From: Pseudomonadota bacterium
Lineage (GTDB): Bacteria; Pseudomonadota; Alphaproteobacteria; Rhizobiales; Xanthobacteraceae
Length of the DNA: 64,000 nt
Assembly (NCBI GenBank): GCA_023404675.1
Contig: JAEYAW010000031.1
Coordinates: forward strand, 434,001-498,000
Reading direction: 5' to 3'
Positions within the stretch are counted from its first letter, which is position 1; each line of letters begins with the position of its first letter. Below are positions 18,711-26,963 of the stretch, one piece after another. The notes under the pieces were generated by a model, which was given only the letters and a program-made list of their open reading frames with translations, was not told where the DNA came from and made no database searches. A program made the translations under genes and the position numbers.

Positions 18711-18739
18711 AAAAACGGTTCCGCCGAGGCGGAACCGTT
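18711..18739 (-). terminator. Rho-independent terminator of the nitronate monooxygenase-like gene
   Basis: On the minus strand an 11-bp perfect stem (18729-18739 with 18714-18724) is followed by TTTTTCTTTT. It lies 27 bases after the stop at 18766. Confidence 0.88.
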
Positions 18740-18765
18740 CAACCCGAGCCGACCTTGCCGGACCG

Positions 18766-19773
18766 TCAGGCGACCTTGGCGGGCGCCTGCGCGAAATTTC
18801 CATCGAGGAACCCCTCAAGCCGCTGGCGAATGATCGCCTCGGCCTCGCCCATGATCCGGTCCACCAGTTCCTTGACCGTGGGAACGTCATGGATGAGTCC
18901 CGCGACGAGGCCGCAGCTCCACGCGCCCGCCTCGACATCGCCGTCCACCATCACCTTCGGATAGATGCCGGCCACCTGATCGTGAATGTCGTCGATTTTG
19001 AGCGAGGCCCCCTTGGCGCGCTCGATCTCGATCAGCTTGCCGACATTGGCGTTGTTGAGCACGCGCTCGGTGTTGCGAAGCTGGCGCATGATGAGGCGCG
19101 TATCGAGCTCGGTGGCTTTCACCAGCGCCTGCTTGACGTTCTCATGAATGGGGGCTTCCTTCGTCGCCATGAAGCGCGTGCCCATGTTCATGCCTTCCGC
19201 GCCGAGCGCCAGCGCCGCGACCAGGCTGCGGCCATCGGCCATGCCACCGGAAGCCACGAACGGCACCGTCAGCGCCTCGGCTGCCAGCGGCAGCAGGATC
19301 ATGTTCGGGATATCGTCCTCGCCCGGATGGCCGCCGCACTCGAAACCGTCGACGCTCACCGCATCGCAGCCGATGTTCTGCGCCTTCAGCGAGTGCCGGA
19401 CCGAGGTGCATTTGTGGATCACCTTGATGCCGGCCGCCTTCAAATCGGGCATATATTGCTCGGGGCTGCGGCCGGCGGTTTCCACCGCCTTCACGCCGCC
19501 CTCGCGGATCGCCGCGATATATTCCGGATAGGGCGGTGCGGAGAAGGTCGGCAGAAAGGTGAGGTTCACGCCGAACGGCTTGTCGGTCATGTCGCGGCAG
19601 CGCGCGATCTCCTTCGCCAGCAGTTCCGGGGTGCGCTGGGTGAGCCCGGTGATGATGCCGAGACCGCCGGCATTCGATACCGCCGCCGCGAGTTCGGCGA
19701 AGCCGACATAATGCATGCCGCCCTGAATGATCGGATGCTCGATGCCGAACAACTTGGTGATGCGGGTTTTCAT
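18766..19773 (-). CDS. Nitronate monooxygenase-family flavoprotein
   Basis: A 335-residue FMN-dependent TIM-barrel enzyme of the 2-nitropropane dioxygenase/nitronate monooxygenase or enoyl-reductase-like family. Family marks are GIEHPIIQGGMHYVGFAELA at the N-terminus, SNAGGLGIITGLT, the VDGFECGGHPGEDD loop with the catalytic-type histidine, and ASGGMADGRSLVAALALGAEGMNMGTRF, which binds the FMN phosphate. The start at 19773 has GGAGGACCAGTCAATC upstream. The substrate cannot be deduced; many members remove toxic nitronates, others act on acyl-CoAs. Single-gene unit with its own terminator. Confidence 0.88.
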   Translation of the reverse strand: MKTRITKLFGIEHPIIQGGMHYVGFAELAAAVSNAGGLGIITGLTQRTPELLAKEIARCRDMTDKPFGVNLTFLPTFSAPPYPEYIAAIREGGVKAVETAGRSPEQYMPDLKAAGIKVIHKCTSVRHSLKAQNIGCDAVSVDGFECGGHPGEDDIPNMILLPLAAEALTVPFVASGGMADGRSLVAALALGAEGMNMGTRFMATKEAPIHENVKQALVKATELDTRLIMRQLRNTERVLNNANVGKLIEIERAKGASLKIDDIHDQVAGIYPKVMVDGDVEAGAWSCGLVAGLIHDVPTVKELVDRIMGEAEAIIRQRLEGFLDGNFAQAPAKVA

Positions 19774-19866
19774 GATTGACTGGTCCTCCCTGATTTTTGT
19801 GGCGCGCAAGCTAACCGATCCCGGCGAAAACACCAGCCCGCGGGGAGCGGCGCTGGAATGGCGGGG

Positions 19867-20505
19867 TCACGACGCGGCGCGGGTCGGCGACGCGCCAGCC
19901 TGTTCCCGAATTTCCTCTTCGACATCGCGAAGCTGATCCTTGCCGAAAAACATTTCGTTGCCGACGAAAAACGTCGGCGAACCGAACGCGCCGCGGGCGA
20001 CCGCCCGTTCGGTGAGGTCGATCAGCCTTTGCTTGATCTCGGGCTGCTGGGAGCGGGCGATGATGCGGTCAATGTCGATACCGGACGACAGGAACGCCTC
20101 GCGGAACACCTCCGGGTCATCCATTTTCTTCGGCTCATTCCACATGTGGTGAAATCCGGCCGCGACGTAGGGGCGGAATAGACCCTCGGCCTGCGCCGCG
20201 ACCGCACCGCGCATCAGCGCCAGTGTGTTGACCGGAAAAAACGGATTCATCCTGAATGCCGTGATCCGGTGGCGGCGCAGGAATCGCTCCATCTCGACCT
20301 GCATGAAGTCACGCTTGTTCTTGATGTCGCGCAGCGAAACGGCGGGCGAAACATTGCCCGTCGCCTTGAAGATTCCGCCAAGCAGAACAGGGACGTATTC
20401 GAACGCCGCGCCGGTGCGCTGCTCGATCTCCGGGATCACCTTGTCCGACAGATAGGCGTTGGGACTGCCGAAATCGAACAGGAACTCCACCTTGACCGGG
20501 TCCAT
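19867..20505 (-). CDS. 2-hydroxychromene-2-carboxylate isomerase-like DsbA-family protein
   Basis: A 212-residue thioredoxin-fold protein of the GST-kappa/HCCA isomerase group. The N-terminus EFLFDFGSPNAYLSDKVIPE has the Ser of the family (FDFxSPxAY) that contacts glutathione, and the C-terminal half has GAFGSPTFFVGNEMFFGKDQL, the usual cis-Pro loop. HCCA isomerase takes part in naphthalene degradation, but most chromosomal homologues are of unknown substrate. The start at 20505 has GGGGAGGAGCGAGGC upstream. It diverges from the CoA-transferase gene at 20738. Confidence 0.88.
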   Translation of the reverse strand: MDPVKVEFLFDFGSPNAYLSDKVIPEIEQRTGAAFEYVPVLLGGIFKATGNVSPAVSLRDIKNKRDFMQVEMERFLRRHRITAFRMNPFFPVNTLALMRGAVAAQAEGLFRPYVAAGFHHMWNEPKKMDDPEVFREAFLSSGIDIDRIIARSQQPEIKQRLIDLTERAVARGAFGSPTFFVGNEMFFGKDQLRDVEEEIREQAGASPTRAAS

Positions 20506-20586
20506 CGCCTCGCTCCTCCCCTTGCGGTGTCTATCAGTGGCGGCCTTCGTGGTCGTGGTCCGCGCATTGCGTCTCCATTCAGCCTA

Positions 20587-20607
20587 ACAGTTCTAAAACA
20601 GAACTGT
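20587..20607. promoter_or_regulatory. Candidate repressor operator in a divergent promoter
   Basis: ACAGTTCT (20587-20594) and AGAACTGT (20600-20607) are perfect inverted repeats separated by AAAAC, in the 232-base gap between the divergent isomerase-like and CoA-transferase genes. The shape is typical of TetR-family operators. No regulator gene is adjacent. Confidence 0.45.
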
Positions 20608-20737
20608 CAATTTCACCTTCCAGCCGGCGGCGGATTCCATCCACCCTGAAAAGTCTTTAGGCTGGACTCCCACACCACGCAGCTGCGCGGAAAAAATAAA
20701 TCGCGCCGCGAAATAACGGGACCAGGGTGGAACGGAC

Positions 20738-21925
20738 ATGACCACGGCAGCGCAACCGCACACACGCGGCGCACTCGAAGGCCTCAAGGTCCTCGATTTC
20801 TCGACGACAATTGCCGGGCCTTATTGCGGACGCATGCTCGCGGACACGGGTGCGCAGGTCATCAAGATCGAAAGCGGCGACGGCGAGGTGATGCGCCACC
20901 GTCTCCCGATTCGCGAGGGATGCAGCACCGTTTTCGGCCAGCTCAACGCCGGCAAGAAAAGTATCGCCCTTGACCTCAAATGCCCGTCGGGCGGCGACAT
21001 CGCAAAACGCCTGATCGCGGACAGCGATGTGCTGGTCGAGAATTTCCGGCCGGGCGTGATGCAGCGGCTCGGGCTCGACTATGCCGCGGTGCGCGATCTC
21101 AATCCGCGCCTCGTCTATTGCTCGATCTCGGGCTACGGACAGACCGGGCCTTCCTCGCAGCTCGCCGCCTATGCGCCTGTCATTCATGCGGCCTCGGGCT
21201 ACGATCTCGCGCACCTTGCCTATCAGCCCGGCCGCGACCGGCCGGACAACTGCGGACTTTATCTCGCGGATGTCCTCGCGGGCGTCTATGCCTACGGCGC
21301 GATCGCCTCGGCGCTGTATCAGCGCGAGCGCAACGGGCGCGGGCAGCACATCGACGTGTCGATGCTGGAGGCGATGCTGGCGATTCCGCTCAATGAGATT
21401 CAATTCGGCCAGTTCGGCGTCGCGCAACCGTCGCGGCCGATGTTCGGCCCGATGGCGACGGCCGACGGCTACATCATGGTCGCGATTTCCAGCGAGCGAA
21501 CCTTTCGGGGCTTCGTCACGGCGGCCGGTCACCCCGAATGGATCGAGGATCCCCGCTTCAAGGCTTACGCCGATCGTCGCGACAACTGGGGCGAGTTGAT
21601 GGACGAGATCGAGTCATGGTCGCGGCAACTGCCCTCGCGCGCATGCCTCGCGGCACTGGACGCGCATGGTGTTCCGTGCTCGCCCTATCGCACCGTGGAC
21701 GAGGCGCTGGCCGATCCCCAGCTCGCCCATCGCGGGGCGCTTGCGGAGGTGGAAGACGATGCGGGACCTTTCAGAGTGATGAACCTGCCGTTCCGGATGT
21801 CGGAGGCGCAGGTGCGAGCCGGAAGCCGCGCGCCATCGCTCAACGAACATGCCACCGCTGTGCTGCGACACGCAGGCTTCTCGGCGGACGAGATCGAAAC
21901 CCTCGGACTGCGCGCCAGCGCATGA
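20738..21925 (+). CDS. Class III (CaiB/BaiF) CoA-transferase
   Basis: A 395-residue enzyme of the formyl-CoA transferase family, which moves CoA between carboxylic acids through an enzyme-bound aspartyl-CoA thioester. The catalytic Asp is Asp178 in GLYLADVLAGV. Other marks are the N-terminal LKVLDFSTTIAGPYCGRMLAD, DVLVENFRPGVMQRLGLDY, and CSISGYGQTGP. The substrate is not evident. It is followed after 18 bases by an ankyrin-repeat gene on the same strand. Confidence 0.93.
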   Translation: MTTAAQPHTRGALEGLKVLDFSTTIAGPYCGRMLADTGAQVIKIESGDGEVMRHRLPIREGCSTVFGQLNAGKKSIALDLKCPSGGDIAKRLIADSDVLVENFRPGVMQRLGLDYAAVRDLNPRLVYCSISGYGQTGPSSQLAAYAPVIHAASGYDLAHLAYQPGRDRPDNCGLYLADVLAGVYAYGAIASALYQRERNGRGQHIDVSMLEAMLAIPLNEIQFGQFGVAQPSRPMFGPMATADGYIMVAISSERTFRGFVTAAGHPEWIEDPRFKAYADRRDNWGELMDEIESWSRQLPSRACLAALDAHGVPCSPYRTVDEALADPQLAHRGALAEVEDDAGPFRVMNLPFRMSEAQVRAGSRAPSLNEHATAVLRHAGFSADEIETLGLRASA

Positions 21926-21943
21926 CGACCCGATGCCCAACAG

Positions 21944-22492
21944 ATGGATTCCGCAGTGATGACATCCGATCTTTCCGACACCGAACGGGAGCGCCTGCTG
22001 CAGCTGGCGGCGACAGTCTTTCAACTGGCCCGGAGCGGCGATGCGGCCACGCTGCAGTCGATGCTCGAACAGGGTCTGTCGCCCGATCTGCGCAACGACA
22101 AGGGTGACTGCCTGCTGATGCTCGCCGCCTATAATGGCAACGAGGCGGCGGTGCAGACGCTGCTGCGGCATGGAGCCAACCCCAATTTCGTCAATGATCG
22201 CGGCCAGACCCCGCTCGCCGCCGTCGCCTACACCGGGCACGTGGCGATCGCCACGCATCTGCTCGATCACGGCGCGAAGGACGATACGCCGGTGGCGAGT
22301 GGCCGCACCGCGCTGATGAACGCGGCGATGTTCGACCGCATCGATATCCTGAACCTGCTGCTCGCGCGCGGCGCTGATCCGGCGGCAACGGATGCCGACG
22401 GCGCGACCGCGCTGGACCACGCACGGCGCGCCGGCTCCACGCGGACGGTTGCCGTGCTGGAGAAGCTGGTCACGCCGGCAGGCCCTTCCTGA
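21944..22492 (+). CDS. Ankyrin-repeat protein
   Basis: A 182-residue protein made of about four ankyrin repeats from residue 30 onward (LRNDKGDCLLMLAAYNGN, FVNDRGQTPLAAVAYTGH, ASGRTALMNAAMFDR, TDADGATALDHARRAG). Ankyrin repeats bind other proteins; the partner is unknown. No signal peptide is seen, so it is probably cytoplasmic. The ATG at 21944 may be replaced by the one at 21959, as neither has a clear ribosome-binding site. Probably co-transcribed with the CoA-transferase. Confidence 0.85.
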   Translation: MDSAVMTSDLSDTERERLLQLAATVFQLARSGDAATLQSMLEQGLSPDLRNDKGDCLLMLAAYNGNEAAVQTLLRHGANPNFVNDRGQTPLAAVAYTGHVAIATHLLDHGAKDDTPVASGRTALMNAAMFDRIDILNLLLARGADPAATDADGATALDHARRAGSTRTVAVLEKLVTPAGPS

Positions 22493-22599
22493 AGCCGCGT
22501 CGACGGGATCGTCCCCGCCGTGTAGACATGGGCGGTCGACGCTGCGACCGGACTCCGTCGCGGCGTCAGTTGCTCTTTCTCGCGACCGAGGATCCCATC

Positions 22600-23031
22600 A
22601 TGGCCGACCTGACGCTTGCCGCCGCCCGCACCATTCTCGATGCCGCCCTCGCCAAGGGCACCGAACTGAAGCTGAAGCCGCTCGCTATCACCGTGCTCGA
22701 CGCGCGCGGATGCATCAAGGCGATGGCCGCGCAGGACGGCACCAGCCTGATGCGCGGCGAGATCGCGCACGGCAAGGCCTATGGCGCGCTGGCGCTCGGC
22801 ATGGGCTCACGAGCGATCTTCAAGCGCGCGACCGAACAGCCGTTCTTCGTGGACGCCATCAACACCATGGCGCGCGGCGCGCTGGTGCCGGTGCCCGGCG
22901 GCGTTCTGATCCGCGACGATGCGGGCGGGCTGCTCGGCGCGGTCGGCATCAGCGGCGACACTTCGGACAACGACGAAGCCGCCGCGCTGGCCGGAATCGC
23001 GGCGGCCGGACTGAAGGCCGACGCGGGGTAA
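22600..23031 (+). CDS. GlcG/HbpS family haem-binding-like protein
   Basis: A 143-residue protein of the DUF336 family (GlcG of glycolate operons, HbpS of Streptomyces, PduO C-terminal domain), related by fold to haem and corrinoid binders. The ATG at 22600 follows GAGGATCCCATC. Conserved parts are LTLAAARTILDAALAKGTEL, VLDARGCIKAMAAQDGTS, and VPVPGGVLIRDDAGGLLGAVGISG, which forms the ligand-binding cleft. Biological role unknown here; a scavenging or oxidative-stress function is usual to suggest but not shown. Confidence 0.88.
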   Translation: MADLTLAAARTILDAALAKGTELKLKPLAITVLDARGCIKAMAAQDGTSLMRGEIAHGKAYGALALGMGSRAIFKRATEQPFFVDAINTMARGALVPVPGGVLIRDDAGGLLGAVGISGDTSDNDEAAALAGIAAAGLKADAG

Positions 23032-23063
23032 CGAAAACATCTCGGGACGAGGCAGAACGCCAT

Positions 23064-23212
23064 CTTCACCTCTCCCCGTCGGGGGAGAGGTCGGCGCGCC
23101 GCGCCGGGTGAGGGAAAATCTTCATCGAGAACATGTCGCCCGCATGAAGCGCAGCGAAATACGGGAACAGCGGCACGGGAAGTCCCCGGATTGCGCTTCG
23201 CTTCATCCGGGC
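23064..23212. repeat. Two dispersed palindromic elements in tandem
   Basis: First, CCTCTCCCC (23069-23077) pairs with GGGGAGAGG (23082-23090); a near copy sits at 46063-46086 after the SDR gene. Second, a 28-base arm at 23138-23165 is inverted at 23185-23212 with three mismatches around the common GCGAAGCG/CGCTTCGC core. Both are types I recognise from between genes in Rhizobiales genomes. They fill most of the gap between convergent genes and contain no gene. Confidence 0.65.
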
Positions 23213-23307
23213 TAGGGGATGCTGCAGGTGCCTGGGCAAATCCGTCACCCTTCGAGGCTGGCTACCGCTCGCACCGCAGGATAACGGGCCGCAATGTCAC
23301 GTCCGCC

Positions 23308-24792
23308 TCACATGCCGCCAAGGCAGAGATACTTCACTTCGAGATAATCCTCGATGCCGTATTTCGAGCCCTCGCGGCCGTTGCCGCTTTCCTTCATGCC
23401 GCCGAACGGCGCGACCTCGGTGGAGATCAGCCCCTCGTTGATGCCGACGATGCCGTATTCCAGCGCCTCGGCCACCTTGAACACGCGGGCGATATCGCGG
23501 CCGTAGAAATACGCGGCCAGACCGAACTCGGTGGCGTTGGCGAGCTTGATCGCCTCATCATCGGTCTTGAAGCGGAACACCGGCGCGACCGGACCGAAGG
23601 TTTCCTCGCGGAAGATCAGCATGTCCGGCCTGGCGTTCGCAAGAATGGTCGGCTCGAAGAACGAATGACCCAGCGGATGGCGCTTGCCGCCCGCCACGAT
23701 CTTCGCGCCCTTGCCGACCGCGTCGGCGATATGCTCCTCGACCTTCAGCACGGCCTTGTCGTCGATCAGCGGCCCGATGGTGACGCCGCTCTCAAAGCCG
23801 TCACCGACCTTGAGCGCATTCACCGCCTCGGTGAGGCGCGCGACGAAAGCGTCATAGATGCCGTCCTGCGCGAACAGCCGGTTGGCGCAGACGCAGGTCT
23901 GTCCGGCGTTGCGATACTTCGAGGCAATCGCGCCCTTCACGGCAGCATCAATGTCGGCGTCATCGAACACGATGAACGGCGCGTTGCCGCCAAGCTCCAT
24001 CGAGGTGCGCTTCACCGTGGATGCGCTCTGCTGCATCAGCATCTTGCCGATTTCGGTGGAGCCGGTGAACGTCACCTTGCGCACGATGGGGCTGTGCGTC
24101 ATCTCCCCGCCGATTTCGGAGGCCGAGCCGGTAACCACGGAGAACACACCCTTGGGCACGCCCGCGCGCTCGGCCAGCACCGCCAGCGCCAGCGCCGAAA
24201 GCGGCGTCTGGCTCGCCGGCTTCACCACCATGGTGCAGCCAGTGGCGAGCGCCGGTCCCGCCTTGCGGGTGATCATCGCGGCCGGGAAATTCCACGGCGT
24301 GATCGCGGCGCAGACACCGATCGGCTGCTTGAGCACGACAATACGGCGGTCTGCGGTGAAGCCGGGAATGGTGTCGCCGTAGACGCGCTTGGCCTCTTCC
24401 GAGAACCATTCGAAGAAGCTTGCGGCGTAGGCAATCTCGCCGCGCGATTCGGCGATCGGCTTGCCCTGTTCGGCAGTCATGATGGTGGCAAGGTCTTCCT
24501 GGTTCGCCATCATCAGCTCGAACCATTTGCGCAGGATCGCCGCGCGCTCCTTGCCGGTCTTGGCCCGCCACGCCGGCCACGCGGCATCGGCCGCCTCGAT
24601 CGCCCGCCGCGCCTCGGCGGCGCCCATGCTCGGAACAGTTCCAACCAGCGCGCCATTCGCCGGATTGGTCACGTCGATGGACTTGCCGCTGTCAGCCGGC
24701 AGCCACTGCCCGTCCACGTAGCAGGCGTCACGCAACAGTGATGGATCCTTGAGGCTGAGCGCGGGTGTGACGAGCTTGAGGTTGGATGCCAT
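23308..24792 (-). CDS. gabD: Succinate-semialdehyde dehydrogenase
   Basis: NAD(P)-dependent aldehyde dehydrogenase of the GabD type (494 residues), oxidising succinate semialdehyde to succinate in GABA breakdown; glutarate semialdehyde is also accepted by many GabD enzymes. The catalytic Cys300 lies in NAGQTCVCANR, the general base Glu in MELGGNAPF, and the cofactor-binding segments are ITPWNFPAAMITRK and FTGSTEIGK. The start at 24792 follows GGGAGAGCCGCC. It stands alone, and no gabT is seen near. Substrate specificity is inferred from overall similarity and is the uncertain part. Confidence 0.88.
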   Translation of the reverse strand: MASNLKLVTPALSLKDPSLLRDACYVDGQWLPADSGKSIDVTNPANGALVGTVPSMGAAEARRAIEAADAAWPAWRAKTGKERAAILRKWFELMMANQEDLATIMTAEQGKPIAESRGEIAYAASFFEWFSEEAKRVYGDTIPGFTADRRIVVLKQPIGVCAAITPWNFPAAMITRKAGPALATGCTMVVKPASQTPLSALALAVLAERAGVPKGVFSVVTGSASEIGGEMTHSPIVRKVTFTGSTEIGKMLMQQSASTVKRTSMELGGNAPFIVFDDADIDAAVKGAIASKYRNAGQTCVCANRLFAQDGIYDAFVARLTEAVNALKVGDGFESGVTIGPLIDDKAVLKVEEHIADAVGKGAKIVAGGKRHPLGHSFFEPTILANARPDMLIFREETFGPVAPVFRFKTDDEAIKLANATEFGLAAYFYGRDIARVFKVAEALEYGIVGINEGLISTEVAPFGGMKESGNGREGSKYGIEDYLEVKYLCLGGM

Positions 24793-24894
24793 GGCGGCTC
24801 TCCCTGTGTCCGTGAGACGATGATGTGCGGCGTTGCGCGGAAGCTAGGACGTGGCGGATGCTATTGCAACCGCGTCTCCCTGGTCGCGTTCCAG

Positions 24895-26172
24895 TCAGAC
24901 CATACGTAAAAGGATTTCGACGGTATGCAAGGCGAGCCCGGCGAGGCCGCCGACCAGCGCACCGTTGAAGCGGATATATTGCAGATCGCGGCCGACGTTG
25001 AGTTCGATCAGTCCGACCAGCTGAGTCATGTCCCACCCCTTGACCTGATCGGCGATGAACCCCGACACGCCGCTTTTCTGTTCGGCGACGAAAGTGCGCA
25101 GCACCGCGACCAGACCGTTGTTGATCTCGCCGCGCAGCTCTGCATCGGCGGCGAGCTGATGACCCGCCTCGTTGAGCATCCGCGCGAGATGGTTTTGCAG
25201 CACCGAGGATTCTCCGGCCGCGCTGCGCGCGACGTAGTCCCTCAGGCTGCCCCAGAGCTGATGCACGAACAATGCAATCTCGGGCCGCGCGAGAATGTCG
25301 CGTTTGAGCAGATTGAGGCGCTCGGCGAATTGAGGCTGGCTTTCGAGACGGTCGATGAAGGAGACGATCAGCCGGTCGAACTCGCCACGGAACGGATGAT
25401 CGGGCTGGGTGCGCACGTCGTCGAAGAAAGCGATGGCGGAAGCCGCGATCTTCTTCATCAGATAGGAATCGGCGCGGTAAAGCCGCAGCAGCGTCGGCAG
25501 TTCGTCGCGAATTCTGGTGCGGATAGCCGCCAGCGTTTCCGGCTTCTCCATCATCTCGTGCAACGCGACCAGCAATTCGTCGAGCAGGCCGCGATGCCGT
25601 TGCTCTTGGACGAAATTGCGCAAGGTATCCGCCGCGACCGGCGCGAGGTCGACCTTGTCCAGCTGCGCGGTCACGCGCCGCAGCAGCGCCGTGTTGAGCC
25701 CCGACGTCTCGATGGCCGTCAGCGCTTCCGGCAACATCCGCAGGATGAAGCGCGCGAGGTCGGCGCTGCGCTTGCGGTCGGACAGCCATTCGGCGACGAA
25801 CGCCCCGAAATCGACCTCCCGCAGTTTCTTCTCGACCGGCGCATCGTCGAGAAAATTGCGCTCGACGAACTCGCCGAGCTTGTCGGCGATGCGCTGCTGG
25901 TTGTTCAGGATGATCGCGGTGTGCGGAATCGGCAGTCCCAGCGGCCGGCGGAACAGCGCCACGACTGCGTACCAGTCGGCAAGGCCGCCAATCGCGGCGG
26001 CCTCGGCGAACGCCGCCACAAAACCAAATGCCGGATGCCGGGGCTCCAGCATGCGGGCCACCGCGAGCAACGCCAGACTTCCCAGCAGAACGAGGTTGGC
26101 CGTGGTTTTCACGCGGCGCAGGTCGGCGGCGCGTGCCAGTTCGGCCGGCGTGGACGGGACGAACGCCGTCAT
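24895..26172 (-). CDS. DUF445 (YjiN-like) membrane protein
   Basis: A 425-residue protein with two N-terminal membrane helices (about 24-45 and 50-70), the conserved segment AAAIGGLADWYAVVALFRRPLG, a long helical cytoplasmic or periplasmic region, and a C-terminal hydrophobic segment ending in GLALHTVEILLRMV. This is the DUF445 family, of unknown function. The ATG at 26172 is chosen; a TTG at 26181 is in frame and either could be used. Its upstream neighbour, the phasin gene, has its own terminator, so it is read separately. Confidence 0.85.
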   Translation of the reverse strand: MTAFVPSTPAELARAADLRRVKTTANLVLLGSLALLAVARMLEPRHPAFGFVAAFAEAAAIGGLADWYAVVALFRRPLGLPIPHTAIILNNQQRIADKLGEFVERNFLDDAPVEKKLREVDFGAFVAEWLSDRKRSADLARFILRMLPEALTAIETSGLNTALLRRVTAQLDKVDLAPVAADTLRNFVQEQRHRGLLDELLVALHEMMEKPETLAAIRTRIRDELPTLLRLYRADSYLMKKIAASAIAFFDDVRTQPDHPFRGEFDRLIVSFIDRLESQPQFAERLNLLKRDILARPEIALFVHQLWGSLRDYVARSAAGESSVLQNHLARMLNEAGHQLAADAELRGEINNGLVAVLRTFVAEQKSGVSGFIADQVKGWDMTQLVGLIELNVGRDLQYIRFNGALVGGLAGLALHTVEILLRMV

Positions 26173-26250
26173 CCCCGGCAACCATCAGCGCAAGATCGAT
26201 TGGCGTCCGTGCGAACCATGCCGGGAATATAGACTGGCCGGGCGCGCAAA

Positions 26251-26276
26251 AAAGAAGGCCCGCGCGAACGCGGGCC
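26251..26276 (-). terminator. Rho-independent terminator of the phasin gene
   Basis: GGCCCGCG and CGCGGGCC (26257-26264 and 26269-26276) form a stem with a four-base loop; on the minus strand TTCTTTTTT follows. Confidence 0.88.
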
Positions 26277-26328
26277 GGAAACCGTTGACGAGAGCCGCAG
26301 CACCGGGGGCGCTCGGCTCCGCCGAGAC

Positions 26329-26802
26329 TCAGGTCTTGGAGTAAATCTTCGACATCGCCTCCTGCGCGGTCTTGGCGCTGTCGGAGACGAACTTGTTGAC
26401 CTGATCGGCAGCGGTCTTGGCGCGTTCCATGGCGACTTCGCCACGCTCGCGGAAGTAGTCCGCCTGCACCTGCATCGCTTCCTGAATGGATTTGGAAGCG
26501 GCGAGCTTGTCGATCCCGGCGAAGAGGGCCTCAAGATCGTCCCTGGCCGCCTGCTGGAACCGGCGGGACGCCTGGGTGGTCTCGGACACGGAGGTGTTCA
26601 CGGCGTTTTCGATCACCGACGTGAACTTCTCGGCGCCAGCTTGAACTTCAGCGGCCTGCCCCTTGACGGTGTCAGCGGTCCGCTTGACGAAATCGCGCGT
26701 TGCCTCGGGCACTTCCATCGCCGGGAAATTCTTGAAAGCCTCCATGAAGGGGGCAAACGCGGCCTTGACCTGCTCGAAAGCAGGGTTGGTTTCCTGGGTC
26801 AT
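26329..26802 (-). CDS. Phasin family protein
   Basis: A 157-residue, almost wholly helical protein rich in Ala, Gln and Glu, with the phasin_2 pattern (ATRDFVKRTADTVKGQAAEV... ALFAGIDKLAASKSIQEAMQ). Phasins coat polyhydroxyalkanoate granules and limit their size. GAGGATGGAGATAGCAA precedes the ATG. The promoter region contains a TTGC-N3-GCAA dyad resembling PhaR sites. It has its own terminator, so it is probably a single-gene unit under PHA control. Confidence 0.92.
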   Translation of the reverse strand: MTQETNPAFEQVKAAFAPFMEAFKNFPAMEVPEATRDFVKRTADTVKGQAAEVQAGAEKFTSVIENAVNTSVSETTQASRRFQQAARDDLEALFAGIDKLAASKSIQEAMQVQADYFRERGEVAMERAKTAADQVNKFVSDSAKTAQEAMSKIYSKT

Positions 26803-26887
26803 TTGCTATCTCCATCCTCGATTGAGCCATGGCTCGCCCCGTCCCTACAGGCCCGGAGCATATTCCTTATGACATCAAAATTGGCGC

Positions 26888-26912
26888 ATTGCAACATTTT
26901 ATTGCAATGCAA
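26888..26912. promoter_or_regulatory. Possible PhaR-type operator upstream of the phasin gene
   Basis: TTGCAATGCAA at 26902-26912 is TTGC-N3-GCAA, and a half-like repeat CATTGCAACATT lies at 26888-26899. PhaR repressors of PHA-forming bacteria are known to bind TGC/GCA dyads of this shape before phasin genes. It lies about 90-100 bases upstream of the start in an AT-rich patch. Confidence 0.4.
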
Positions 26913-26963
26913 CATCACGGTTTCGTGATACCTCACTTTGGCGATAACCCTGCCCACGCCTGC

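Noticed and set aside
23064..23212. CRISPR array or tandem repeats
   Set aside because: The repeats are inverted, single and differ in sequence; there are no regularly spaced direct repeats.
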